This document shows, piece after piece, positions 7,135 through 14,718 of a DNA stretch of 64,000 nt; the first letter of the stretch is position 1; every line of letters starts with the position of its first letter. The stretch comes from Bacillota bacterium (GTDB taxonomy: Bacteria; Bacillota; Clostridia; Christensenellales; Aristaeellaceae). The translations under genes and the position numbers were made by a program. The DNA lies in the NCBI GenBank assembly GCA_023421395.1, contig JAEZTL010000001.1:1-64000 (forward strand), read 5' to 3'. The notes beneath the pieces were generated by a model, which worked only from the letters and a program-made list of their open reading frames with translations, was not told the origin of the DNA and searched no databases.

Positions 7135-8790
7135 TTAGGTTGCCGGCGCCTTTTTCCGATGCGTCGCCTCGTATTGTTTCTGTCCGCCCGAAAGATTGTA
7201 GACCCGTTTGAACCCCTTGCCGAGCAGGATGTTCTGCGTCGCATTCCCGGTCGTTCCCTTATTGCAGTAGGTGATGGCGACCGCGTCTTTATCGAGCGAC
7301 TCTGACGCGGCGCGCAGTTTCGCGTGCGGGATATTCGCCGCCGACTCGATATGCCCCTTTTCATATTGCGCGGCGCTTCGGGTGTCGATCAGCGCATATT
7401 TCTCACCGGACGTCATCAGCGCGTCCAGCCCCTCCGCCGTCATAAGCTCCCTGCCTCTGCGAATGGCGTTGTCCAGGATCATGCCGGTATACATGACCGG
7501 ATCCTTCGTTGTTGAAAATGGCGGAGCATACGCCAAATCGAGGTGGAACAAATCCTCTGCCTTCGCCTTGAAGGTGATGGCCGTTGCGAACACGTCGATC
7601 CGCTTGTCCACGCCCTCGTATCCCACGATTTGCGCGCCGAGAAGCCGTCCGTCCGCTTTGTCTGCGATTCCTTTGATGACCATTTCCCGGCCGTGCATGT
7701 ATTCCGGCTTGTTGGGCTTGATGTTGTGGCACACAGCCACATCGTATCCCAATTCGCGCGCCTCTCGCTCGGAAAGGCCGGTCTGCGCCACGGTCAGCTC
7801 AAAGACCCTGAAAATCCCCGTGCCGAGGATTCCCCTGAATTCCAGATCGCCACCGGTCATGCTGTCGCCCGCGATTCTGCCGGTCTTATTGGCGGTGGAA
7901 CCGAGCGGCCGGTAGACCGGTTTTCCCGTCACGACATGGAATTGTTCGACGCAGTCTCCGCAGGCATAGATGTCCGGAAGGCTGGTTTGCATCCGGGTGT
8001 TCACTCGAAGCGCGCCGGTGGGGCCGAGTTCAATCCCCGCCGCGGCCGCAAGCTCCGTGTTCGGGCGCACACCGGTGGCCACCAGGACCAATTCCGCGCG
8101 GATCTCTCTGCCGTCCGCCAGCATGACGCCGTGTTCCGTGATCTCGGAAATTGAAACGCCTGTCCATGCGGTTACGCCGTTCGCCAGAATATGATCCTCC
8201 ACATATACCGACATATCGCCGTCCAGTCCGGGCATGATCTGCGGCATCTTCTCCAGCAGGGTGACCTCCAAGCCGAGTTTTTTGAAATTCTCGCATACCT
8301 CAAGACCGATGAACCCGGTGCCGATGATGGCTGCAGTACGGGGACGATTCGCATCGATGAAGGCTTTTATCCGGTTCATGTCCTGGATGTTGCGCAAGGT
8401 GAAGACATGCGCTTTGTCCGCACCCTTGATTGGAGGCACGGACGCCCTGGCTCCGGTGGCGATCACCAGCTTATCGTAGTGGTCGGTGAATACTTCTTGC
8501 GTGGTCAGGTTTTTGATGATCACGCTTTTCGTGTCGGGTGATAGGACGAGCGCTTCATGCTGCGTGAAAATGTCCACATTGTATTTGCTCTTGAAGAAAG
8601 CGGGATCGCGCGGGGTCAGTTCGCTCGCGCTTTCGACCTCCCCGCCAATGTAATAGGGCAAGCCGCAGCCGGAGTAAGAGATAAAGCTGTCCTTTTCATA
8701 AATGACGATTTCCGCATCTTCGCTGTTTCTCCTGGCTTTGGCGGCGGCAGACGTGCCCGCGGCAACCGCTCCAATGATGACGATTCGCAT
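7135..8790 (-). CDS. CoA-disulfide reductase/NADH oxidase with C-terminal rhodanese domain
   Basis: 551-residue single-cysteine flavoprotein disulfide reductase. IIGAVAAGTSAAAKARR binds FAD, SYSGCGLPYYIGG carries the redox-active cysteine of the CoADR/Nox/Npr family, IIGTGFIGLEVCENFK binds NAD(P)H, and YACGDCVEQ contacts FAD. Residues about 460-551 are a rhodanese domain with LIDTRSAAQYEKGHI and the active-site loop YCNKGTTGN. CoADR-rhodanese fusions reduce CoA disulfides or persulfides and help control thiol or sulfane-sulfur stress in the cytosol. The ATG at 8790 is chosen because AAGGAGGAG lies 7 bp upstream; earlier ATGs fall before the SD. It is monocistronic with its own strong promoter. 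Confidence 0.85.
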   Translation of the reverse strand: MRIVIIGAVAAGTSAAAKARRNSEDAEIVIYEKDSFISYSGCGLPYYIGGEVESASELTPRDPAFFKSKYNVDIFTQHEALVLSPDTKSVIIKNLTTQEVFTDHYDKLVIATGARASVPPIKGADKAHVFTLRNIQDMNRIKAFIDANRPRTAAIIGTGFIGLEVCENFKKLGLEVTLLEKMPQIMPGLDGDMSVYVEDHILANGVTAWTGVSISEITEHGVMLADGREIRAELVLVATGVRPNTELAAAAGIELGPTGALRVNTRMQTSLPDIYACGDCVEQFHVVTGKPVYRPLGSTANKTGRIAGDSMTGGDLEFRGILGTGIFRVFELTVAQTGLSEREARELGYDVAVCHNIKPNKPEYMHGREMVIKGIADKADGRLLGAQIVGYEGVDKRIDVFATAITFKAKAEDLFHLDLAYAPPFSTTKDPVMYTGMILDNAIRRGRELMTAEGLDALMTSGEKYALIDTRSAAQYEKGHIESAANIPHAKLRAASESLDKDAVAITYCNKGTTGNATQNILLGKGFKRVYNLSGGQKQYEATHRKKAPAT

Positions 8791-9508
8791 CCCGTTTCTC
8801 CTCCTTGCCATTCGCACTTTCCTCATGACATGCCTGTGATCGCACTATGGAAATTATACGCAACCCAACGGCATTCGTCAATTGAGAGAGCCTCTTCCGG
8901 ATGAGCCGGCGATGCTGAGAATATACCCAAATCACGGTTGTGGCACCAGTCTCGCGCATTTGAGCATGGGCCGCATCGCGCATATCGTTCATTCGGTGGT
9001 TGTTCCTGAAATCTGAAACCGTAAAGTAGACCCGCCCATTACCCAATAGAGAAGCGTCGCGAAGCACGGCTTTGATCAGAACGCGGGAGCGGAAATCCGA
9101 AAAGCGGTGTACGAAAACATGAGAAAGCAATGCACGCTCCGAAGGGAACAAAGCAGGATAAGCCGCCGGACAATGCGGTTTTGCCGGGCGGACGTGTCAA
9201 ACGTCCAAGAAAACCTGCGGTCTTCCTTTCTTCCTTTCGGGCGAGCGGACAGACTCAAAACGCCATCGATCCCGCTGCGCCGGGGGATAGCGCCTTCGCC
9301 TCCTGAGCGAAAGGCCGCGCGTTTGAAGCGCGCCGTAGGCGCCCAACCCCGTATCTCCGCTCAAAACGGAGGTTCTGGGTTCCTTTTTGCTGAAATATCC
9401 TAACGTGAAGGCCGCGCGACAGGATAAGCGGCGACCGGCGCGCATAGCAATGAAGGGGGAACGGGCGGCTTGCCGGCCGCGCTGGAATGGGTACAAGGAG
9501 GGCTGAAC
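8791..9508. other. Long intergenic region, no gene seen beyond promoter
   Basis: 718 bp between divergent transcription units. The minus-strand promoter of the CoA-disulfide reductase sits at 8853-8881. The remaining frames lack SD sequences and family similarity. Small GC hairpins occur near 9318-9340 and 9355-9372. This region also marks the shift from the less GC-rich left part to the GC-rich remainder. Confidence 0.55.
8853..8881 (-). promoter_or_regulatory. Sigma-A promoter of the CoA-disulfide reductase gene
   Basis: On the minus strand TTGACG (8876-8881), a 17-bp spacer and TATAAT (8853-8858) give a near-consensus promoter about 63 bp before the start codon. Confidence 0.75.
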
Positions 9509-10999
9509 GTGGAGCTGGAGAGGCAAACGATAGAAGTTGAACGCCTGGTGGCCGCCGAGAGCGCGCAAGCTCTGGTGCGTGCGGAGGCCACGGTTTCCGG
9601 CGCGGGGCGCGAAGCGGTGGAGCCGCTGATGGAGGAGGCGACACTTTCGATCGGCACCGTCGAGGTGCAGGACGGGCGTGTGCTGATGGACGGTACGGTG
9701 CGCTGTCAGGCGGTGTACCGGCAGGGTGAGGAGACGAGCCCCCGCGCGCTGACCGCTCGGGCGCAGTTCAACCAGGCGATCGAAGCGCCCGGGGCCAAGC
9801 CCCGGATGATCGCCGGTGTGACGGGCCAGGTAGAACATGTGGAGGCGACCTATGAAAACGGGCGCATGGTGTTCCAGGTGTCCATCAACCTGACGGTACG
9901 GGTCAGCACGCTTGACACACTGAATGTGATCACGCAGGCGGCTGGCATCCCCGCGCTGGAGGCGCAGTTCGTGGAGGTCTGCTCCACCAAACTCAGCGCG
10001 GAGGCGGGCGCGGAGGCGGTGCTCAGGGAGAGCGTACAGCTGCCGGCGCAGCTGGATGCCCGGCTTTCGCTGATCGACTGGTCCAGCGCGCGGGTGACCG
10101 GCGTCGCACCGGATCTGGGCGGCGTCCGGGTAAAGGGCGAGGTGCTGACCGAGACGCTGATCGGAACCGGCGTCACGGCGCGGCCGGTGGCGTTGGTCAA
10201 GGTGGCGCTGCCCTTTGACGAACTGGTGGAGCTGCCCGAATGGCTCGCCGGCAATGTGCGCGCGGACGCGGCCGTTACAAACCTCGTCACCAACGTGGAC
10301 CAGGGGGGCAGCGAGGAGTCCGCGCTGACGCTCGAGGCAAACCTCACCATCGCGGTGCGCGCCTACGGCGAGGACTGTGCCACCGCACTGGCGGGGGCGT
10401 ACACCACCGCGGGTCAGGCCATCGAAGCCCAGCGCGAGACGATCGAGGTGTCCACCGGTGAAACCGCGCTGGACAGCGCCCAGGTGTTCCGCGGTACCAT
10501 GCTGCTGCCGGAAGGGACGCCCGGCGCGGGCACGGTGCTGGCCGCCCGGGTGCGCCCTGTGGTCAGCGAATGGTCCAGCGAAAACGGACAGACGACGGTA
10601 TCCGGCATCCTGGAGACGGGGGTACTGTACCTGCCCGGCGGCAGCGAGCGATTGCAGGCGGCGCGGTCCGAACTGCCCTTCACCCTCCGCTGCGAGGGTG
10701 AACTGCCGGGCAGCGGAGAACTGACGGTGGAGGCCACCGGCGCCGAGGCCAGCGCGCTGATGAGCGACCGGCTGGAACTCAAGTGTACGCTGCATGTGAC
10801 CGGCTCCGCCATCGAGACCCGCCCGATGACCATTGTGGACAACGTCGAGGCGTCGGAGGGCGAAAAAGGGGATAGCGGCATCCTGATCGTATGGCCGCAG
10901 GCGGGGGATACCGCCTGGTCCATCGGCGAGAGGCACCGGGTGGCGCAGGCGCGCATCGGCGCGGTGGAGCCGGGAAAGCCCATTGTGCTCCGGGTGTAG
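9509..10999 (+). CDS. SipL-like spore coat/cortex morphogenesis protein (SPOCS domains + LysM)
   Basis: 496-residue protein made of repeated beta-rich SPOCS (DUF3794) units. Recurrent signatures include a V-x-G-x-V-x-x-V-x-A-T-Y-type strand and three similar segments starting around residues 30, 190 and 330, followed by a C-terminal LysM-like segment (GDTAWSIGERHRV, about residues 460-475). In Clostridioides SipL binds SpoIVA and links the coat to the forespore membrane, so a mother-cell role is likely. The start is the GTG at 9509 because AAGGAGGG lies 7-9 bp before it. It sits alone ahead of ispE. Confidence 0.8.
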   Translation: MELERQTIEVERLVAAESAQALVRAEATVSGAGREAVEPLMEEATLSIGTVEVQDGRVLMDGTVRCQAVYRQGEETSPRALTARAQFNQAIEAPGAKPRMIAGVTGQVEHVEATYENGRMVFQVSINLTVRVSTLDTLNVITQAAGIPALEAQFVEVCSTKLSAEAGAEAVLRESVQLPAQLDARLSLIDWSSARVTGVAPDLGGVRVKGEVLTETLIGTGVTARPVALVKVALPFDELVELPEWLAGNVRADAAVTNLVTNVDQGGSEESALTLEANLTIAVRAYGEDCATALAGAYTTAGQAIEAQRETIEVSTGETALDSAQVFRGTMLLPEGTPGAGTVLAARVRPVVSEWSSENGQTTVSGILETGVLYLPGGSERLQAARSELPFTLRCEGELPGSGELTVEATGAEASALMSDRLELKCTLHVTGSAIETRPMTIVDNVEASEGEKGDSGILIVWPQAGDTAWSIGERHRVAQARIGAVEPGKPIVLRV

Positions 11000-11011
11000 G
11001 CATGATATAAT
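10991..11011 (+). promoter_or_regulatory. Candidate sigma-A -10 region for ispE
   Basis: TATAAT at 11006-11011 is preceded by a 17-bp spacer and TTGTGC (10983-10988), which lies within the last codons of the SipL-like gene. Transcription would start near 11018, only about 15 nt before the ispE start. Confidence 0.5.
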
Positions 11012-11028
11012 GGCCCTCGCGGAGGGCC
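11012..11028 (+). promoter_or_regulatory. Hairpin that contains the ispE Shine-Dalgarno
   Basis: GGCCCTC (11012-11018) and GAGGGCC (11022-11028) form a perfect 7-bp stem with a 3-nt loop; the SD GGAGGG (11021-11026) is mostly in the 3' arm. Transcripts reading through from the SipL-like gene would fold this stem, whereas transcripts from the TATAAT at 11006 would begin inside or after the 5' arm. Confidence 0.5.
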
Positions 11029-11032
11029 GTGC

Positions 11033-11872
11033 ATGAAGATTGAACAAGAGGCAAACGCCAAGATCAACTGGACGCTTTGGATTACGGGCATTCGGCCGGA
11101 CGGGTACCACGAAATGGACATGCTGATGCAGCCGGTGGCGCTAAAGGACCGTCTGACGTTTGAAGAAGCCGATGAACTGACGCTCGAAGTGGACGGGGAA
11201 CCGTCCGAAGACGACGACAACCTGGTGATTCGCGCCGCGCGCGCGCTCCGGGAAATGACCGGGGCGCGCTTTGGCGCGCGCATTTCGCTCGTCAAGCGCA
11301 TTCCGGCCCGGGCGGGCCTGGGCGGTGGCAGCGCGGACTGTGCCGCCGCGCTACGCGGTCTCGCCGCGCTCTGGGGGCTGGAGATTTCAGAGGATGCCCT
11401 CGGCGCGCTGGGCCTGACGCTGGGGGCGGATGTGCCCTATTGCCTGACGGGCGGGCTATGCCGCGTACGCGGCATCGGGGAACGGGTCGAAGGGCTCGGG
11501 CCGGGGCCCAAGCTTCATCTGGCGATGGAGCGGCTGGGTGGCGGACTTTCGACGCCGGAGGTGTTCCGCGCCTGGGACATGGCACCGACTTATCCGCCCG
11601 CGGACGCTCCGGGCGCGCTGGATGCGCTCTTGAGGGGAGATTTTGACCGGCTTCGCCGCCTTTCGCACAATGCGCTCATGGCGCCGGCGGCGTCGCTGAT
11701 GCCGGAAATCCCGGAGAAAATCCAGGCGCTGTACGACATGGGCGCGCTTTTTGCGCAGATGTCGGGCAGCGGGTCTACCGTTTACGGCGTATTTCAGGAT
11801 GGCGCCGCCGCGCGCGCCGCTGCCGGAAAGTTGGGAAAAAACGCGATTGTGACCGAAACGCTGCCCTCGTAA
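11033..11872 (+). CDS. ispE: 4-diphosphocytidyl-2-C-methyl-D-erythritol kinase
   Basis: 279-residue GHMP kinase of the non-mevalonate (MEP) isoprenoid pathway; it phosphorylates CDP-methylerythritol at the 2-hydroxyl. Diagnostic features are AKINWTLWITGIRPDGYHE at the N-terminus, the ATP-binding glycine loop PARAGLGGGSADCAAAL (about residues 91-107) and the C-terminal MSGSGSTVYGVF loop. Length is normal for the family. In many Firmicutes ispE lies beside spoIIR or purR; here spoIIR follows after 66 bp. Its SD lies in a hairpin (11012-11028). Together with dxs and ispA in this window it supplies prenyl diphosphates. Confidence 0.93.
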   Translation: MKIEQEANAKINWTLWITGIRPDGYHEMDMLMQPVALKDRLTFEEADELTLEVDGEPSEDDDNLVIRAARALREMTGARFGARISLVKRIPARAGLGGGSADCAAALRGLAALWGLEISEDALGALGLTLGADVPYCLTGGLCRVRGIGERVEGLGPGPKLHLAMERLGGGLSTPEVFRAWDMAPTYPPADAPGALDALLRGDFDRLRRLSHNALMAPAASLMPEIPEKIQALYDMGALFAQMSGSGSTVYGVFQDGAAARAAAGKLGKNAIVTETLPS

Positions 11873-11938
11873 TTGCATAAATTCGTCAGGTTCCGCTCAG
11901 CCTAGAGCCATCCGATTCCGCATGATGGGAGTAGAAGG

Positions 11939-12457
11939 ATGGCTCGTTTTTTTGTGTTACTCGCGATGTGCGCGGCGCTTCTCAGCCCGCTTCCGGCGCG
12001 GGCGGAGACGCCCGATCCGCTGAAGGGACTGATACGGCTTCAGGTGGTCGCCCGGAGCAACGCGCTGAAGGATCAGCGGGAGAAGCTCTTTATCCGCGAC
12101 CGCGTGCGTGCGCTGGCGGTTGAGATCGTCCGGAGCGCGAAGGACGCGGACGAGGCCTATGCGCGCCTGAAGGCGCAACGGCGCGCGTTGGCGCGGATCT
12201 CCGGCGCCCGGGTGGAGATCCGGGAGATGGATTGCCCCCTCCGGGTGTACGGCGACCTGGTGGTCCCGGCAGGGCGCTACCGCGCGGTGCGCATCGTGCT
12301 GGGCGGCGGCGCGGGCCGCAACTGGTGGTGCGTGCTCTACCCGGATCTGTGCGGCGTGGATCCGCTGTCTGTGGACGCGCTGAAATCGGACGAGCCCGTC
12401 GCGTTCTATTCCGAGATCATGCGATGGGCCGCCGCAATGAGGGGGAATGACTCTTGA
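11939..12457 (+). CDS. spoIIR: Stage II sporulation protein R
   Basis: 172-residue secreted protein. A signal peptide covers about residues 1-22 (cleavage near PARAETP). The mature part has RLQVVARSNALKDQREKLFIRD and the invariant block GRNWWCVLYPDLCGVD near residues 122-137. SpoIIR is made in the forespore and secreted to the intermembrane space, where it triggers SpoIIGA to process pro-sigma-E. The protein is slightly shorter than the Bacillus form because the C-terminal tail is reduced. The start follows GGGAG and GAAGG. Its stop overlaps the TTG start of sleB, so a forespore gene heads a germination operon here. Confidence 0.92.
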   Translation: MARFFVLLAMCAALLSPLPARAETPDPLKGLIRLQVVARSNALKDQREKLFIRDRVRALAVEIVRSAKDADEAYARLKAQRRALARISGARVEIREMDCPLRVYGDLVVPAGRYRAVRIVLGGGAGRNWWCVLYPDLCGVDPLSVDALKSDEPVAFYSEIMRWAAAMRGNDS

Positions 12458-13137
12458 AAAAACTTGCGTATATCGCGCTGATCCTGGCGTTGGTCGCCTG
12501 TTTTACGTTTCTGCCCGCACAGGCCGCGGTGGTGTTGGCGGTCGGTTCCAGCGGCAGCAATGTGGTCAAGGTGCAGAAGAGACTGATTCAGTACGACTAT
12601 TTGGACGGCGTCGCCGACGGCAAGTACGGGGCCTCGACGCAGGCCGCCGTGAAGCTGTTCCAGCGCCGCAATGGCCTGACCGTAGATGGGCGGGTAGGCC
12701 CCTCGACCGCGGCCGCGCTGGGCGTGACGCTGACCTCCAGCGGCGGCGGCACGACCACGGCGTCTTCGACCTCCGCATCCATCGTCTCCAGCGATCACAG
12801 GCTCCTGTCCAAGCTGGTCTATGCGGAGGCCCGGGGCGAACCCTACAAGGGACAGGTGGCGGTGGCGGCGGTGGTTTTGAACCGGGTGCGCTCATCGTCC
12901 TTTCCAAACACCATTTCGGGCGTAATCTACCAGAAGAACGCCTTTTCCTGTGTCTCCAACGGTTCCATCAACAAAACGCCGGACTCCTCCGCCATCCGGG
13001 CCGCCCGCGATGCCATGAACGGCTGGGACCCTACCGGCGGATGCCTGTACTTTTATAACCCCAGAGCGACTTCGGACCGGTGGATCCGCAGCCGAACGGT
13101 CAAGACCGTGATCGGCAACCACTCCTTCTGCCTATGA
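12454..13137 (+). CDS. sleB: Spore cortex-lytic enzyme SleB
   Basis: 227-residue secreted hydrolase. A signal peptide spans about residues 1-26 (LPAQAAV). A peptidoglycan-binding PG_binding_1 domain follows (about 32-90; VKVQKRLIQYDYLDG, TVDGRVGPSTAAAL), then a short Thr/Ser-rich linker, then the Hydrolase_2 lytic transglycosylase domain (LVYAEARGEPYKGQVAVAAVVLNR, with the catalytic Glu in YAEARGE, and a C-terminal GNHSFCL). SleB depolymerises muramic-lactam cortex during germination and needs YpeB for stability. The TTG at 12454 overlaps the spoIIR stop; GAGGGGG lies upstream. The stop overlaps the ypeB start. Confidence 0.92.
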   Translation: MKKLAYIALILALVACFTFLPAQAAVVLAVGSSGSNVVKVQKRLIQYDYLDGVADGKYGASTQAAVKLFQRRNGLTVDGRVGPSTAAALGVTLTSSGGGTTTASSTSASIVSSDHRLLSKLVYAEARGEPYKGQVAVAAVVLNRVRSSSFPNTISGVIYQKNAFSCVSNGSINKTPDSSAIRAARDAMNGWDPTGGCLYFYNPRATSDRWIRSRTVKTVIGNHSFCL

Positions 13138-14471
13138 AAAACAGAATTCATTGGCGGGGGCGCATTCAAAAAAAGGGCTTTCTGGTGATGCTCTCCGCGT
13201 TGGCGCTGGCGCTGCTCGTCACCAGCACCGTGATGCAACAGCGCGTGTCGGCGCTGACGCTGCAGGTCAACGCGGCCTATCAGAAGGCGTTCTATGAGAC
13301 GATTGAGCTGATGAGCGGCATTCAGCTGAATCTGGAAAAGCTGATGGTCACAGGCAGCGCGCCGCAGCGGCAGGCGCTGCTCACCACCATCGCGCGGCAG
13401 GCCGAAGGCGTGTCCAGCAACCTCAGCCAGATGCCCCAGGGCGACACCACGCTGGAGGGCTCACTGAAATTCGTCAACCAGACCGCGGACTACGCCCGAG
13501 TACTGGCCGAGCGCATCGGCACCGGCGGCGCGCTGACCGGGCGGGATTACGAGCAGTTGGGCGACCTGAGAAACGCCAGCATCCAGCTCAACAATCAGCT
13601 GTCTGAGCTCCTGGCGCGCTACGATGCGGGCGAGCCGGTGTTTGGGAACGGTTCCGTGACATTCAGCGCCACCCAGGCGCCGGATGAGACAAACGAGCCC
13701 GCCGTGGATTACCCGGTGCTGCTCTACGACGGGCCTTTCTCCGACGCCAGCGTAGACCAGCAGATTGCGCCCAGCGGACCGGAGATTTCCAAGGATGAGG
13801 CAGGCCGTATGCTGACCGAGTTCGTGGGCGCGGAGCGCGTGGCGAACGCCGGTTATACCGGAGATTCGGACATCTTCTCCAGCTGCTATGAGTTTATCCT
13901 CACGCTGAAGGACGGCAATACGCTGACTGCGGGCATCACCAAGGCGGGCGGCCACGTGGTCTACATGCTTCCGGATCAGGCGAATTCCGAAGTGGTGCTC
14001 ACCGAGGGCGACTGCATCGATCAGGGCGCGCGCTTTTTGGCCACCCACGGCTACGAGAACATGGCGGTCAACTACTGGCGCAGGCTTGACGGCATACTGA
14101 CGGTCAATTATGCGGCGACGCAGGATGGCGTGCTGCTCTACCCGGATCTCGTCAAGCTGCAGATCTCGATGAAGGATGGCCAGGTGGTGGGCATCGAGGC
14201 GGCCAATTACCTGACCAACCACCGCGCGCGCACCATCGCGCCGCCGGTGGTCACGGAGGAGGAGGCCCGCGCGAAGATCAACCAGGCGTTGACCATCGAG
14301 CGCATGCGCCGGTGCATCATCCCACTGGATGAGGGCGAGGTGCAATGCTGGGAGATCACCGCGTCTTTCTCGGATGACGAGCAGTACCTCATCTATGTGG
14401 ACACCGCCACCGGGCTCGAAAAGACCATCCTGCGCATCATGCAGGATGACGAAGGCATCGTGACCCAATAG
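13134..14471 (+). CDS. ypeB: Germination protein YpeB
   Basis: 445-residue membrane-anchored protein with an N-terminal hydrophobic segment (about residues 17-33) and a large extracytoplasmic part. The first half is helical; the second half contains PepSY-like repeats (for example EARAKINQALTIERMRRCIIPL and IYVDTATGLEKTILRIM). YpeB keeps SleB inactive and stable in the dormant spore and is degraded on germination. The ATG at 13134 forms an ATGA overlap with the sleB stop, the usual arrangement. It is the last gene of the spoIIR-sleB-ypeB unit and is followed by a strong terminator-like palindrome. Confidence 0.9.
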   Translation: MKNRIHWRGRIQKKGFLVMLSALALALLVTSTVMQQRVSALTLQVNAAYQKAFYETIELMSGIQLNLEKLMVTGSAPQRQALLTTIARQAEGVSSNLSQMPQGDTTLEGSLKFVNQTADYARVLAERIGTGGALTGRDYEQLGDLRNASIQLNNQLSELLARYDAGEPVFGNGSVTFSATQAPDETNEPAVDYPVLLYDGPFSDASVDQQIAPSGPEISKDEAGRMLTEFVGAERVANAGYTGDSDIFSSCYEFILTLKDGNTLTAGITKAGGHVVYMLPDQANSEVVLTEGDCIDQGARFLATHGYENMAVNYWRRLDGILTVNYAATQDGVLLYPDLVKLQISMKDGQVVGIEAANYLTNHRARTIAPPVVTEEEARAKINQALTIERMRRCIIPLDEGEVQCWEITASFSDDEQYLIYVDTATGLEKTILRIMQDDEGIVTQ

Positions 14472-14478
14472 GTTCGAG

Positions 14479-14509
14479 GCATCAAAAAAGCCCGGGGCTT
14501 TTTTGATGC
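14479..14509 (+). terminator. Terminator palindrome after ypeB
   Basis: Perfect 15-bp arms GCATCAAAAAAGCCC and GGGCTTTTTTGATGC flank a single G. The 3' arm contains six T residues after the GC core, so it can act as an intrinsic terminator in either direction. It lies 8 bp after the ypeB stop. Confidence 0.8.
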
Positions 14510-14534
14510 AAGGGAAGGAACCCTGCGTGCGCCT

Positions 14535-14552
14535 GAAATCCCGCGGGATTTC
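14535..14552. repeat. 18-bp perfect palindrome
   Basis: GAAATCCCGCGGGATTTC is fully self-complementary and lies between two other inverted repeats in the ypeB-EEP intergenic region. Confidence 0.6.
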
Positions 14553-14578
14553 CGAGCGGCGCACTGACCAAAGGATTA

Positions 14579-14614
14579 GATCGCGCCACCAAGTTGCGAC
14601 CTGGTGGCGCGATC
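14579..14614. repeat. Inverted repeat with 13-bp arms
   Basis: GATCGCGCCACCA and TGGTGGCGCGATC flank a 10-nt loop. It has no T-tract, so a terminator role is doubtful. Confidence 0.6.
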
Positions 14615-14616
14615 CC

Positions 14617-14643
14617 GTTCCCGGCGTACACGCCGCCGGGAAC
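14617..14643. repeat. Inverted repeat with 10-bp arms
   Basis: GTTCCCGGCG and CGCCGGGAAC flank a 7-nt loop, directly after the preceding inverted repeat. Confidence 0.6.
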
Positions 14644-14679
14644 TATTGAAACACTCGGAGATTTTGTCGATGGTCTGAA

Positions 14680-14710
14680 CCGGCCCCCGCGAAAAACGCG
14701 GGAGCCGGCC
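14680..14710 (-). terminator. GC hairpin downstream of the EEP-family gene
   Basis: On the minus strand GGCCGGCTCCCGCG pairs with CGCGGGGGCCGG across a TTTTT loop, starting 9 bp after the stop at 14719. It is strong but lacks a trailing U-tract. Confidence 0.5.
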
Positions 14711-14718
14711 GTATTGAT

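Noticed and set aside
8696..9151. 151-residue minus-strand frame upstream of the CoA-disulfide reductase
   Set aside because: It crosses that gene's promoter and start in another frame, and shows no recognisable domain.
9197..11110. 637-residue open frame on the minus strand
   Set aside because: Antisense to the SipL-like gene; no SD, no family features; a consequence of high GC.
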